Positions 27,301-33,718 of a stretch of 33,718 nucleotides of DNA are shown in pieces. A program made the position numbers and the translations under genes. Below the pieces are notes generated by a model. The model saw only the letters and a program-made list of their open reading frames with translations. It was not told the origin of the DNA and made no database searches. This DNA comes from a virus: positions 1-33,718 of IMG/VR virus record IMGVR_UViG_3300017752_000071, one strand, 5' to 3'. Within the stretch, counting starts at the first letter, position 1. Every line of letters starts with the position of its first letter.

Positions 27301-30300
27301 TGGTCTCCACACATTTGTAAGTGTTGAAAAGGATGCTGTATCTAAAGTCACTTATAATTCTCAAGGCCAATATGCTAGAGAACAATTACAGAAAAACAAA
27401 ACATTCCTACAAGAAGAAGTTACATCTTACTTAGACAGTCAATACTTTGTATTTAATGGCGAAAAGTGTAGCAGAGACACAGGCTTTATATTAGATGCAG
27501 TACGCAGAGATGTTGCAACTGGTTCTAATTATAATTCAGTCTTTATGGGTCTAGGATATCGCATTGGAACTAAAGGTTCAAATGAGGTTATTACAAATCA
27601 ATTAACAGAAACTGTAGGCGCAATTAACTACCTTAAAGGTCGTGTTGCTGCTGAGGCAAGTGTTACAGGAACTGCATTAACTCGTGCAAATGCTGCGTTT
27701 GATGAAATCGTTGACATTATGTCAAATGGTACTGCAAATGCTGATGCTCTTGTTTACGGAACAGATGCAAGTGTAAGTGTTAATCACACTATAGGCTCAA
27801 ATGCTTTAATTAATAATAGGGCATTTATTGTTGCTGAGGTTACAGCTTACATCGCTGACACATTCCCAACATTAACATATAATGTTGCAAGTTGTGAAAG
27901 AGATACAGGTTATCTTATAGATGCAATTGTTTGGGATTTAAGATTCGGTTACAATACTGCTGCAATTAACTTTGCAAGACTATACTTTGAGAATGCAATT
28001 TCTACATTGCCAGAGGACCAAAAACTTCCAACAGCTAAGACTTGGGAACATATTGCAAATGTTGCGTATGATATCGTAAGAGATATAGCTGTTACTCCTA
28101 CAACAGGAAATGCTGCATCACAAGATGTATCATTAACAGATGCTGGTGTTGAAGTTGGTGAGGCTGCAAGGGCAGGTATTAATGTTACTACTCAAATTAT
28201 TAGAGATGATAACTTACAATCACTTCCTGCAATTAATGAAGGTAATGTTGAAGCTGCAATGGCTGGTGCTGTTACTACCATCGATGGTATAACTGAAGGT
28301 TTACAATCAGGTGTCATTGACTTCCTTAAAGATGAGTATAATGGATTACCTTATGCTGTTGAGACATGTAAACGTGATGTTGGTCTTATGGTTGATGCAG
28401 TATCTCGTGATATTGAATACGGTGGTAATGAGAATACATTAGAAGTGTTTGATTACTACTTCAGAAGATTCGATTCTCAATCAGCTGATTATGAACAACA
28501 GCGTTCAATCAACGTATTGCCACTTGAGGTAAAAGGACAGTTCAAAACACTATCTAATTACGACGATAACGCCAATGTTTCTGGTTTAAGAGAAGCAATT
28601 AATGTTCTTCCTTATGACCAACGTGGCCCAACAAGAGATGCATTTGCTCATTTAGCTGATGTCGCTGAAAAGGTTGTTAAAGAAGTTAATCATTCAACTA
28701 GTTTCAATAAATTCACTCCAACGAATGCTACTTATGATCCGGCAACTGGTGTGTTCACTGCAACAATCGGTACTCACGACCTTGTAAAAGGTGACAGTGT
28801 TTGGTTGAAACCTGAAGGATTTACATTTAGCTGTGATATGGGTGGCGGTGCTGCTAACCATACTTCACCTCAAGCACATCATCCGTTCTATAACAAACCA
28901 GTTACAATTACTGAAACAACATCTACTGTTATTACAATGAATGTTGGTGGTGGTGGTTCTGGTCAATATCCACATACTTTTGTTTCAGCTGACGCTCAAT
29001 CAATTAGTGAAGGACCATATCAAAATGTTGATGGAACAGCTGCTGATGCTACAACAGGTACAACAGTTCACGATTTATTAAATCTTATTGCCAACCTGGT
29101 TGATGATACTAATATAGAAACTGCTCAATTACCAACATTGGTTAAGGCTTCATACGATCCAAATAGAACTCTTGCTAGAAAACAGCTACAAAGAAACAGA
29201 GACTTTATTATTGAAGAGGTTCAAGGTTATATTAAGGACAGATATTATGTCTTTGATGGCGACAAATGTAAGGCTGACCTAGGATTTATCCTTGACGCAG
29301 TTAAAACTGATGTGCTAACAGGTTCTAATTATAATTCCATATACGCAGGACTTGCTTATAATATTGGAACAACTAATACAACTAGAGTATTAACTGAACA
29401 ATTAACAGAAACAGTTTCTGGTATTAATTATGCTAAGAAACTTTGTATTGAAGCTGTAACTGACGGTAGTGCAAAATTAAAAGTTGAACAAAGTTTTGAT
29501 GAAATCATAGATATTATGACTAATGGTAGAGGGGCTGCTGATGTAATTAATTACACTGGAACTGCCTCAAATAATACTAGGATTAGTGGTAGATCTCAAT
29601 TACAAAACAACAAGGCATTCTTACAGGCTGAAATAACAGCTTGGCTTGCTGCAAACAGACCTTCACATTCCTACGATGTAGCAAAATGTGAAAGAGATAC
29701 AGGTTATATGATTGATGCAATATCATTTGATACTCAGCATCAAGGTAACTTTGCGACCATAAACTTTGCTAAATTGTATTTTGAAAATGCAATATTGGTT
29801 GGTTTACCTGCGGATCAAGTTGAACCGACAGTAGCTGCATATTTACACTTAGGTAATTGTGCAAACCTTATTGTTCAAGATACAGATATTGCTGGATTAA
29901 AATCATCTGGTAATGCTGCATCCCAGGACTTTAGTGCTGCCTCTGCTGGTGCTCCTGTAGGTAATGAGGTTCGAGGATTATTTAATATTGTTGCTGATGC
30001 AATTGAAGCTGGAACAATGTTATTAAGTCCTCCAGTTGCTATGCCAACTCTTACTACATATTCTGCAGAAAATCAAGCTTCATTCGGTGAAATTGAAAAT
30101 ACTAAATCTACAGCTCAAAATGGTGTATTATCTCACCTTGCTAAATACTTTGAGGTATTACCATATAGTGAAGAGAAGTGCAGAAGAGATACTGGCTACA
30201 TTGTTGATGCCATATCACACGATATCCAATATGGTGGTAATGCTGCAACAGTACAAACAGCTGGTATGTATTTTGAAAATGCTGTAAATACTGGTTTACA

Positions 30301-32485
30301 AATTGAACAGAGAATGGGTTCAAGAGATGCATTCCTCCACATGGCAAAATTGGTCGAACATGTTGTAGGTGGTAAATCAATCACAACTACAATGTTCCCA
30401 AGAACTGGAAAATATTACACAGGTGATATAGTAACGAAATACGAATATTGGAATGGATTACATTCTTATCAAACAACTGAAGCCCAGGATATGCAAGTAC
30501 ATGGTGCAAATCCTAGAACCTCAATTGCTGCAAGAAAACTTGCTGAGATTGTTGCTAATGCTGTTGATGATAATATTGAGGTCGGTACAACAATTCCAGA
30601 AATGATTGATGTTGACCAAACATGGCAAGGTCAAAATTATGTGGTTGCTAAAGAAATAATCGAAAAAGGTAAAGTACATATATCTGAAAAGATAATTAGT
30701 TACCTTTCAAATGTACATAATGGATTATCATTTAGAGATGCCAAGTGTAGACGTGATATCGGTTATCTTATTGATGCTGTTTCACACGATGTTCAATATG
30801 GAACAAACTTTGCTACAAGACAATCTGCAGGCATTTATTTTGAAAATGGAATATCTGTTCTACCGATTGACACAAGAGCTCAAACTGCAACAATTTACGA
30901 CTACCTAGGTACCGTGATGAGTAATGTGGTTCAAGAAATTGATTCTGCAAATACTACATATTCAATATTCCCACAAGATACAAATGGTACTGCTGCAACT
31001 GCTACTGAAGGTGCAAGAGTTGATGAATTAATGGGTTACGTTGAAAATGTCATTAGAGCTAATGATACTGATGAGTTACCTGCAATTGAGGCTCCAACAA
31101 CTACTTGGGTCCCTGCTCCACTTGTTAGTGCTAAAACTAAGATTATGGATAATTCAGAAGAACTTGCTACTGATATAACAGACTTTATTAACTCTAGCTT
31201 TACTGTTCTTGATTATGACAGAGTAAAATGTAGACGAGATACTGAATACTTAATTGATGCATTTAGTTTCGATATGAACTTTGGTGGTAACACTGCTTCA
31301 AGATGGAACGCAGATTTCTACTTCTGGAATTCAGTTTACAGATTGCCTGAAGATCAGAGAATACCAACTGCTAAATCATACCGCCATTTAGGTAGAATTG
31401 TTAAAGATATAGTAATCGGTGAATATCCAGGTCAGAAGGTCCTTGGTGGAATTGCTTCAGAAGTTGAGGCTACTAAGGTTCAAGGTCTTGCAGATATGTT
31501 CTATAAAACACAACTGTATGACGACACGAAATATTTACAGGTTAAAACAGAACCAACATACACAGATCCTAAATTTAAGGATGCTTCAGATATCATTGGT
31601 CAAAATAGAATTGCATTAAGTAAAGATACTGTGAGATATGTTGGTGCAACTTATAAATATATAGATGACGCTTTAACCAGAAGAGATGCAAGAAACCTTC
31701 TAACAGCTGTCCAAAATGACTTTAAATATGAAAATGTAAATGTTCCGGCACCAAGTTATCAAACAAATGGTAACTCAAATGCTACAATGACATATACTAC
31801 TTCATTCTTTAACTTTGATGGACGACATGTATTCCCGGTATTTAATGCACAAAGAGCTGAATTGAAATACCAGGGAAGTATACAAGGACCTGTTTCAAAT
31901 GGTGGCCTTGCAAGTATAACTGGTATGAAACCAAATCATGCTTATATTGTTGCTGATGATATGACAGTAAGTCATTACACTGGAACTATATACTACTGGG
32001 ATGGTAGTGCTTGGCAATTAGATGGACCAAATAATACTGACCTATTGGATGCATTTACTGGGGCTTGGGATAGAATTAAAACAAATCTTGTTAATAATTA
32101 CTCTCCAAACTCAGAACATAGCTTGATGATTGAAGGTTTATTTAATGATTGTATTAAAGGCAATGTATTAAGACCTAGTACTCTGGTATTCGGTTCATTG
32201 GTTGAGTCAATTGCTCACCAGTTTAATGGTGCTTCGGCAGGTGTTAACAGAAATGCATTACCTCTGAACTTTAGAAACTTAGGTTCTGCAATATCGGCTA
32301 TCGCTTCTGTCCTAAATGAGGATGGTGGTAGAATTAGATGGTCGGGTGCTGACGAATTGAATAACCAATATTTTGCAAGAGGATTGAAAATTAATGGTCG
32401 AACAGGAAGAATTGAAGGACGACCATTTACATCATCTGTAAGAAAACTTGCAAGAAGAGCCTCAAATAGTAGAGCTAATATTTAA
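21305..32485 (+). CDS. Giant modular tail fibre/adhesin protein (3726 aa)
   Basis: Residues 1-50 (MAKISELGAISG...EDLLVIVNLVQ and TKNITRKELVQAI) are a fibre-type anchor. About 73-312 is a 15-residue repeat (NDGTVNNTIITSSEF type). From 413 (NVDAASGDDANPGT...PVRTLERAF) to about 764 is a pectin-lyase-like right-handed beta-helix. The rest alternates helical modules carrying K-C-x-R-D-x-G...DA, with Cys at 804, 943, 1288, 2055, 2197, 2355, 2655, 2795, 2959, 3148 and 3309, and beta modules starting TPTxATYDPATG and ending HTFVSA (main array 1033-2010, one more at about 2470-2570). A unique C-terminal domain from about 3480 contains DGRHVFPVFNAQ, YYWDGSAWQLDG and GRTGRIEGRPF. It is probably the main adsorption fibre or a whisker-like decoration. 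No enzyme motif is evident. The start is supported by AAAGGAAAG. The reading frame is open throughout, so the gene looks intact. Confidence 0.8.
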   Translation: MAKISELGAISGANTRSEDLLVIVNLVQGDDGTKNITRKELVQAIQYEEFDRINITGGTISGVVMRDSRIDNVVIDNSDIEDTTFVRGSIDNTDITNSTANNISITQSDFINGEIFNGTANNVTITQSEFLNGTVNNTIITSSEFNDGTIADSTGNNVILTNSELNDSTANNVVIENSEFNNGTANTVVMVNSEFNDGIVNNSVIVNSVINDSTGNNVVLTNSELNDSTGNNSVFTSSEFNQGTINDSAFLDGTVNNTIITNSEFNDGTVNNTIITSSEFNDGTGNNVVLTNSTIDDSLFTDGTISNTDFQGTMQDVVATDMTIRSSSADGLSSNNSSFDNGTMAGSVFSGGTIDNSKLVDFDMELNNEFEPPLDEESYFAIRNEKTGDTEQINFAQLYDEVSKKTAQALKVNVDAASGDDANPGTMLQPVRTLERAFELCLEKAGGDLNRNAINNAVHISVGPGTYYTKGNLMLPDDCSCTSTAGQYATVIELLPGYENNNGILVGSGGYVQGFGYQNFKVDNFDFPEGGFAIAYRPGAKLLRSPYLRDSTQLSNFLRQDVEPPLNPYNSKGTLADLGRQFYVDPSYTGTFAVDDEIKFSSGAVGFITYVDSLATNNEIYVRNLKNNQGFAVGDTMTAESGGVAVITEIGIDDFPNRQVGRGGGCVLADRRVLDTDSLYTYVLCFGFTPRTQNGIGYVARDGAGVNGIGSLSIFVRCAFYALNGGQMTLNNSGTQFGDISMRAKGSTIFMQPRNTTANIIGNTAFADTIDTNADSIIDDMVDYLSANTAQGGLDYTLYDSVKCERDSGIILDGVGYDIALDTNYWSRLAGISYRSPISSKVIGEQLDATIGANEYLQGRVEALFGDSNPDIVERANTSFQELYNVVEYGEENINPIIWRDTGNQNYTNARELLQDNKELIQDELIDWIENNGEFYAYNSKSCRRDVQDYILPAVENDMLLDTNYNSVTAGRAYYMATAKTVLENQNNETVAAYRRLKDQTNELVDGDSYLATQRLDEGFDEILSILENKGTQFTPPAATYDPSTGLSVITLSTSTKFTPSTATYDPATGIMVATIGAHELTTDDHIWFKPGGMTFSCDTGSGVQNHAVPEAHHPYYNTPCPITAVTETTVTLNVGKGGPTGQQAHTFVSAVKNALASGHGLGVGRKVLLKTGGLIFTCDRDNNVAKTGYPRASDPAAGTPIDVIGANETKITVNVGKSVLIDEHTFVEALPNSVSVLGSALRFSDDAGIAADNINARKQLQANKEFIQEHMLGYIDYNFFRYDSDKCRRDVTKYILPAVERDILTGTNYNAIQTGLAYRSGTTLADNVINDQLVETSGAITELKTRVNLNNTESGFTVTDATYDPATGRFEATIGAHTMAVGDYIKFADEGITMSCDMGSGQQNHTSPQAHHPYYRKPCPITSVTDTTIVMNVGDGGTGQYPHTFVSAVANAITPEKGIGLSYTPTTADYDPVTGKFTAEIGPHTLQPGDMLKFTAGGVTFSCDTGSGPQNDSVPAVGHPYYNHPCPIESVTRTSVSMFVGTGGTNAHTFVSALDDALTHMVSIDDNASGFRSNESFDEILTIMNDRNKLYSTTNATYDPAGGMTELTIGTHDFQIGDQILIAADSLTFTCATDGDATEHTYPTTTISTFSPTDATYVPSTGVFTATIGTHKLQIGDLVEIAPYSFAFTCEMDDNATEHLAPEPHHPFYKKKVAITGITSNTITMNVGSVVNGGGVHTFVSALPNSIEGERQHPAYKKPVTIASKTATTISVNVGPSTDTSVHTYVSSTADNIKPAKYTSAYTPTTATYDPATGVFVATIGNGHNLVAGDYVEIKPESIVFTCALDGNATEHAVPEAHHPFYRVPVMISSVTADTITMNVGTGPGGAHTFVSASVGAIDSDALVFTDPASYVSYFTPTTATFVPATGDSVITLPAGHGLTTDDYIEFAPYSFTFTCAQDGDATEHSYPRKGDVNYRTPMAITAVNGNDVTVNLGASTGGLHTFVSVEKDAVSKVTYNSQGQYAREQLQKNKTFLQEEVTSYLDSQYFVFNGEKCSRDTGFILDAVRRDVATGSNYNSVFMGLGYRIGTKGSNEVITNQLTETVGAINYLKGRVAAEASVTGTALTRANAAFDEIVDIMSNGTANADALVYGTDASVSVNHTIGSNALINNRAFIVAEVTAYIADTFPTLTYNVASCERDTGYLIDAIVWDLRFGYNTAAINFARLYFENAISTLPEDQKLPTAKTWEHIANVAYDIVRDIAVTPTTGNAASQDVSLTDAGVEVGEAARAGINVTTQIIRDDNLQSLPAINEGNVEAAMAGAVTTIDGITEGLQSGVIDFLKDEYNGLPYAVETCKRDVGLMVDAVSRDIEYGGNENTLEVFDYYFRRFDSQSADYEQQRSINVLPLEVKGQFKTLSNYDDNANVSGLREAINVLPYDQRGPTRDAFAHLADVAEKVVKEVNHSTSFNKFTPTNATYDPATGVFTATIGTHDLVKGDSVWLKPEGFTFSCDMGGGAANHTSPQAHHPFYNKPVTITETTSTVITMNVGGGGSGQYPHTFVSADAQSISEGPYQNVDGTAADATTGTTVHDLLNLIANLVDDTNIETAQLPTLVKASYDPNRTLARKQLQRNRDFIIEEVQGYIKDRYYVFDGDKCKADLGFILDAVKTDVLTGSNYNSIYAGLAYNIGTTNTTRVLTEQLTETVSGINYAKKLCIEAVTDGSAKLKVEQSFDEIIDIMTNGRGAADVINYTGTASNNTRISGRSQLQNNKAFLQAEITAWLAANRPSHSYDVAKCERDTGYMIDAISFDTQHQGNFATINFAKLYFENAILVGLPADQVEPTVAAYLHLGNCANLIVQDTDIAGLKSSGNAASQDFSAASAGAPVGNEVRGLFNIVADAIEAGTMLLSPPVAMPTLTTYSAENQASFGEIENTKSTAQNGVLSHLAKYFEVLPYSEEKCRRDTGYIVDAISHDIQYGGNAATVQTAGMYFENAVNTGLQIEQRMGSRDAFLHMAKLVEHVVGGKSITTTMFPRTGKYYTGDIVTKYEYWNGLHSYQTTEAQDMQVHGANPRTSIAARKLAEIVANAVDDNIEVGTTIPEMIDVDQTWQGQNYVVAKEIIEKGKVHISEKIISYLSNVHNGLSFRDAKCRRDIGYLIDAVSHDVQYGTNFATRQSAGIYFENGISVLPIDTRAQTATIYDYLGTVMSNVVQEIDSANTTYSIFPQDTNGTAATATEGARVDELMGYVENVIRANDTDELPAIEAPTTTWVPAPLVSAKTKIMDNSEELATDITDFINSSFTVLDYDRVKCRRDTEYLIDAFSFDMNFGGNTASRWNADFYFWNSVYRLPEDQRIPTAKSYRHLGRIVKDIVIGEYPGQKVLGGIASEVEATKVQGLADMFYKTQLYDDTKYLQVKTEPTYTDPKFKDASDIIGQNRIALSKDTVRYVGATYKYIDDALTRRDARNLLTAVQNDFKYENVNVPAPSYQTNGNSNATMTYTTSFFNFDGRHVFPVFNAQRAELKYQGSIQGPVSNGGLASITGMKPNHAYIVADDMTVSHYTGTIYYWDGSAWQLDGPNNTDLLDAFTGAWDRIKTNLVNNYSPNSEHSLMIEGLFNDCIKGNVLRPSTLVFGSLVESIAHQFNGASAGVNRNALPLNFRNLGSAISAIASVLNEDGGRIRWSGADELNNQYFARGLKINGRTGRIEGRPFTSSVRKLARRASNSRANI
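21521..22240 (+). repeat. 15-residue (45-bp) tandem repeats in the giant fibre
   Basis: About fifteen imperfect units of 15 residues follow one another, of the form N-D-G-T-x-N-N-x-I-I-T-x-S-E-F. The hydrophobic spacing of five residues resembles pentapeptide-repeat or beta-prism folds, with three five-residue steps per unit. At DNA level the phrase ACTTACAAATTCAGAACTAA recurs exactly at 21781 and 21961, showing recent duplication as well as older divergence. Confidence 0.8.
22541..23600 (+). other. Right-handed beta-helix domain of the giant fibre
   Basis: Residues about 413-765 begin with VDAASGDDANPGT, then a PVRTLERAFELC helix and HISVGPGTYY, the entry into pectin-lyase-type helices. Short strands with Gly/Asn turns follow, including GGCVLADRRVL and GGQMTLNNSGTQFGDISM. 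An inserted small beta segment (FAVDDEIKFSSGAVGFITYV) breaks it at about 595-655. No catalytic residues of a polysaccharide lyase can be identified by eye. Confidence 0.6.
24400..27350 (+). repeat. Main array of beta 'ATYDPATG...HTFVSA' modules
   Basis: This array holds tandem modules of roughly 95-105 residues, some partial. Each consists of TPTTATYDPATG, TIGxHxLxxGDxV, TF(S/T)C, an acidic turn, HHPFY, IT.V...TI.MNVG and HTFVSA. Full units begin near 24477, 25372, 25694, 26255, 26714 and 27050. Truncated units occur near 24403, 24773, 26077 and 26560. A helical module interrupts between about 25050 and 25370. A further full unit stands alone at 28714-29020. Confidence 0.8.
28714..29020 (+). 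repeat. Isolated copy of the beta module
   Basis: This is a single complete ATYDPATG-HTFVSA module set among helical modules, about 1.4 kb beyond the main array. Its central part (SCDMGGGAANHTSPQAHHP) is nearly identical in protein to the unit at 25372 but differs at many third codon positions, so the duplication is old and the protein sequence is conserved. Confidence 0.75.
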
Positions 32486-32502
32486 AAATAGGATAAAAGA
32501 AA

Positions 32503-32928
32503 ATGTCAATAGTAACAATTACAACCTCCCAAGCGCCGGACGCTAAACCGGTTGCAGTAAATCTAGTTCTATCAACGAACTGGCAGGAAATTATTAATGT
32601 ACCAAATTATGAAGTTCCTGAATTGGTATTTGGTGGTAGTACAACAGTAGAGCCTGGTGTAGGTGAGGTTATCTCTCCTTTGGTTCTTTGTAATACGTCG
32701 GCAAATACTGTAAACGTAGATGTACAAATATATAGATATGATGATAACTTAAATTATTATATTATCAGAAATATGCCAGTACCTTCATATGATACAATTC
32801 CAATTCCACTGAATGGTCAATTCCTAAAAAGTGGGGATATACTTGAGGCAAAAGCTTCAGCAGATTTAGCAGTACACAGTACATTATCATTTACCCTCGG
32901 TCAGTCCGAAGAAGATGATGTTGTCTAA
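32503..32928 (+). CDS. Small beta-rich virion protein, function unknown
   Basis: This 141-aa protein has no signal peptide and no membrane segment. It is almost entirely beta in character (VNLVLSTNWQEIINVPN, VISPLVLCNTSANTVNVDVQIY, GQFLKSGDILEAKASADLAV) with an acidic end (EEDDVV). The 'N-x-S-A-N-T-V-x-V-D-V-x-I' stretch and 'LKSGDILEAKAS' look like a small jelly-roll or sandwich, a type commonly found next to fibre genes in T4-like marine phages. It follows the giant fibre by 17 bases with an AGGA ribosome site and precedes a gap with a late promoter-like element. A fibre-connector or decoration role is inferred from position only. Confidence 0.6.
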   Translation: MSIVTITTSQAPDAKPVAVNLVLSTNWQEIINVPNYEVPELVFGGSTTVEPGVGEVISPLVLCNTSANTVNVDVQIYRYDDNLNYYIIRNMPVPSYDTIPIPLNGQFLKSGDILEAKASADLAVHSTLSFTLGQSEEDDVV

Positions 32929-32932
32929 AAAA

Positions 32933-32940
32933 CATAAATA
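32933..32940 (+). promoter_or_regulatory. Probable T4-type late promoter (CATAAATA)
   Basis: This octamer has seven of eight matches to TATAAATA. It sits in the 53-base gap after the small virion protein, 49 bases upstream of the collagen-like fibre ATG at 32982. An AGGAG ribosome site (32968-32972) lies between them at good spacing. Confidence 0.55.
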
Positions 32941-32981
32941 AGATATATTAATGATGACTATGAACCCAGGAGAAACTTTAA

Positions 32982-33718
32982 ATGTCAAGTAGATTTGGAA
33001 CCCTTTCAGGTAAGAACCTTGTTATCGGTCACGGTATTCCGCAGACGTTTCCTATTCAGTTGGACCCAGCCCCGTTTGAAGGTGCTTTGGTTTATGCCGA
33101 TAACGGAGAATTAAGATATTCCGACGGTACAAACTGGCTCACAACTGGAACAGGCCCACAAGGTCTCCAAGGTACAACTGGTTCCCAGGGAACACAAGGT
33201 CTCCAAGGTGATTATGGACCTGGTTTTACAATTATTGGTGCTGTGCCAGATGTCAATGTCGATCCACCAAATGACGAACAACTTACTCTTAATAATGCCT
33301 TTCCTGCAGCAGTTGTGGGCGATGGTGTTATTGATAATACAGATGATGAGTTATGGATTTATGATGGTGCGACTTGGGTAAATATTGGTTCATTTAGAGG
33401 TGTTCAAGGTTTTACTGGTATACAAGGTACTCAAGGTGTTCAAGGAACAATTGGTAACGAAGGTATCCAGGGCGAAAGAGGTTTTAGAGGTTTCCAAGGA
33501 GAAGCTGGCCCACAAGGTACTCAAGGTGTACAGGGTGATTTAGGTATACAAGGTTTACAAGGCCGAAGAGGACCACAAGGTGTTCAAGGCGTACAGGGTG
33601 ATTTAGGTATACAAGGTATCCAAGGCTTACAAGGTATTCAAGGACCTCAAGCATTCCAGGGTGTTCAAGGTACAGACGGTATTCAAGGTTTACAAGGTTA
33701 TAACGGTGATGATGCTGG
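32982..33718 (+). CDS. Collagen-like fibre protein, N-terminal part (runs off window end)
   Basis: The frame is open from ATG 32982 to the window end (245 complete codons), and the 3' end is missing. Residues 1-57 form a small domain ([14 protein letters not shown]...[19 protein letters not shown]). A short collagen-like stretch (from Gly58, [13 protein letters not shown]) follows. A second globular insert (about 82-139) contains [16 protein letters not shown], resembling the first. A long Gly-x-y stretch runs from Gly140 to the end with Gln dominating the third position ([12 protein letters not shown]). The triplet pattern breaks once, at GPQAFQG (221-227). Collagen-like segments form trimeric rods in phage fibres. 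The start has a strong AGGAG ribosome site. The receptor-binding end must lie downstream. Confidence 0.8.
   Translation, partial: MSSRFGTLSGKNLVIGHGIPQTFPIQLDPAPFEGALVYADNGELRYSDGTNWLTTGTGPQGLQGTTGSQGTQGLQGDYGPGFTIIGAVPDVNVDPPNDEQLTLNNAFPAAVVGDGVIDNTDDELWIYDGATWVNIGSFRGVQGFTGIQGTQGVQGTIGNEGIQGERGFRGFQGEAGPQGTQGVQGDLGIQGLQGRRGPQGVQGVQGDLGIQGIQGLQGIQGPQAFQGVQGTDGIQGLQGYNGDDA
33399..33718 (+). repeat. Collagen-like Gly-x-Gln triplet repeat
   Basis: A near-continuous series of Gly-x-y codon triplets, mostly GGT-xxx-CAA, begins at Gly140 and continues past the window end. The block [10 protein letters not shown] occurs twice in close succession (near 33529 and 33592), a sign of recent internal duplication. 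A shorter stretch of the same type lies at 33153-33220. Confidence 0.85.

Larger units (their letters stand above)
23610..31760 (+). repeat. Helical 'KCxRDxGxxxDA' modules of the giant fibre
   Basis: Eleven copies of a helical module carry a single Cys in K/S/T-C-x-x-D, mostly followed by G-x-x-x-D-A-(V/I/F)-x-x-D and then GxNYN or GGNxAT. The Cys codons are at 23714, 24131, 25166, 27467, 27893, 28367, 29267, 29687, 30179, 30746 and 31229. A twelfth, degenerate copy (RRDARNLLTAV at 31679) has lost the Cys. Two sub-types are visible: NYNxxxxGLAYR and NxATxxxAxxYFENAI. Confidence 0.78.

Noticed and set aside
32951-32992. Thirteen-codon open frame (MMTMNPGE...) before the collagen-like gene
   Set aside because: It is very short, overlaps the fibre start in another frame, and the AGGAG inside it serves the start at 32982.

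Overview
The window looks like part of the late structural region of a T4-like contractile-tailed bacteriophage, probably marine. It is AT-rich and every supported gene is on the + strand. Genes are packed with overlaps or gaps of a few bases. Baseplate-wedge signatures (gp25, gp6, gp7, gp8), a gp5-type spike and very long repetitive fibre proteins are all present. The protein families (DUF4815, YHYH, modular 'ATYDPATG' fibres, S74-terminated fibres) recall myoviruses of marine bacteria such as cyanophages and pelagiphages. The host cannot be fixed from the sequence alone. There are no RNA genes, CRISPR arrays, insertion sequences or integration sites, and no stretch over 300 bases lacks a gene.

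Layout: (1) 1-8309 is the baseplate core. It holds the C-terminus of a hub-like protein, a lysozyme-less gp5 spike, a separate helical protein ending in an M15-type Zn-peptidase domain, then gp25, gp6 and gp7. The order spike, gp25, gp6, gp7 parallels genes V-W-J-I of phage P2. (2) 8311-12770 is an accessory block between gp7 and gp8: a YHYH-domain protein, a fibre-like protein, and a subtilisin-like protease with a cupredoxin (type 1 copper) domain inserted in its catalytic domain. (3) 12833-19858 holds an enlarged gp8 and a 1789-aa DUF4815-type protein. (4) 19872-33718 is a fibre block: a 60-aa coiled-coil protein, a fibre with an S74 self-cleaving chaperone, a 3726-aa mosaic fibre, a 141-aa small structural protein, and a collagen-like fibre cut by the window end.

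How the genes may work together: the wedge proteins would build the baseplate around the hub and spike. The M15 peptidase, and perhaps the subtilase, would act on the host surface or envelope during entry. The repeat proteins would be adsorption fibres. Transcription appears to be T4-like late. The only four intergenic gaps longer than 30 bases (before 9204, 12833, 21305 and 32982) each carry TATAAATA or a one-mismatch version 35-49 bases upstream of the start codon, suggesting one long late unit with four internal re-initiation points.

The most unusual item is the subtilase with an amicyanin-spaced copper-ligand set (His365, Cys406, His409, Met412). It lies between the proposed protease His208 and Asn488/Ser605, and Glu150 sits where the catalytic Asp is expected. 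Family assignments rest on motif recognition by eye; no database search was run.
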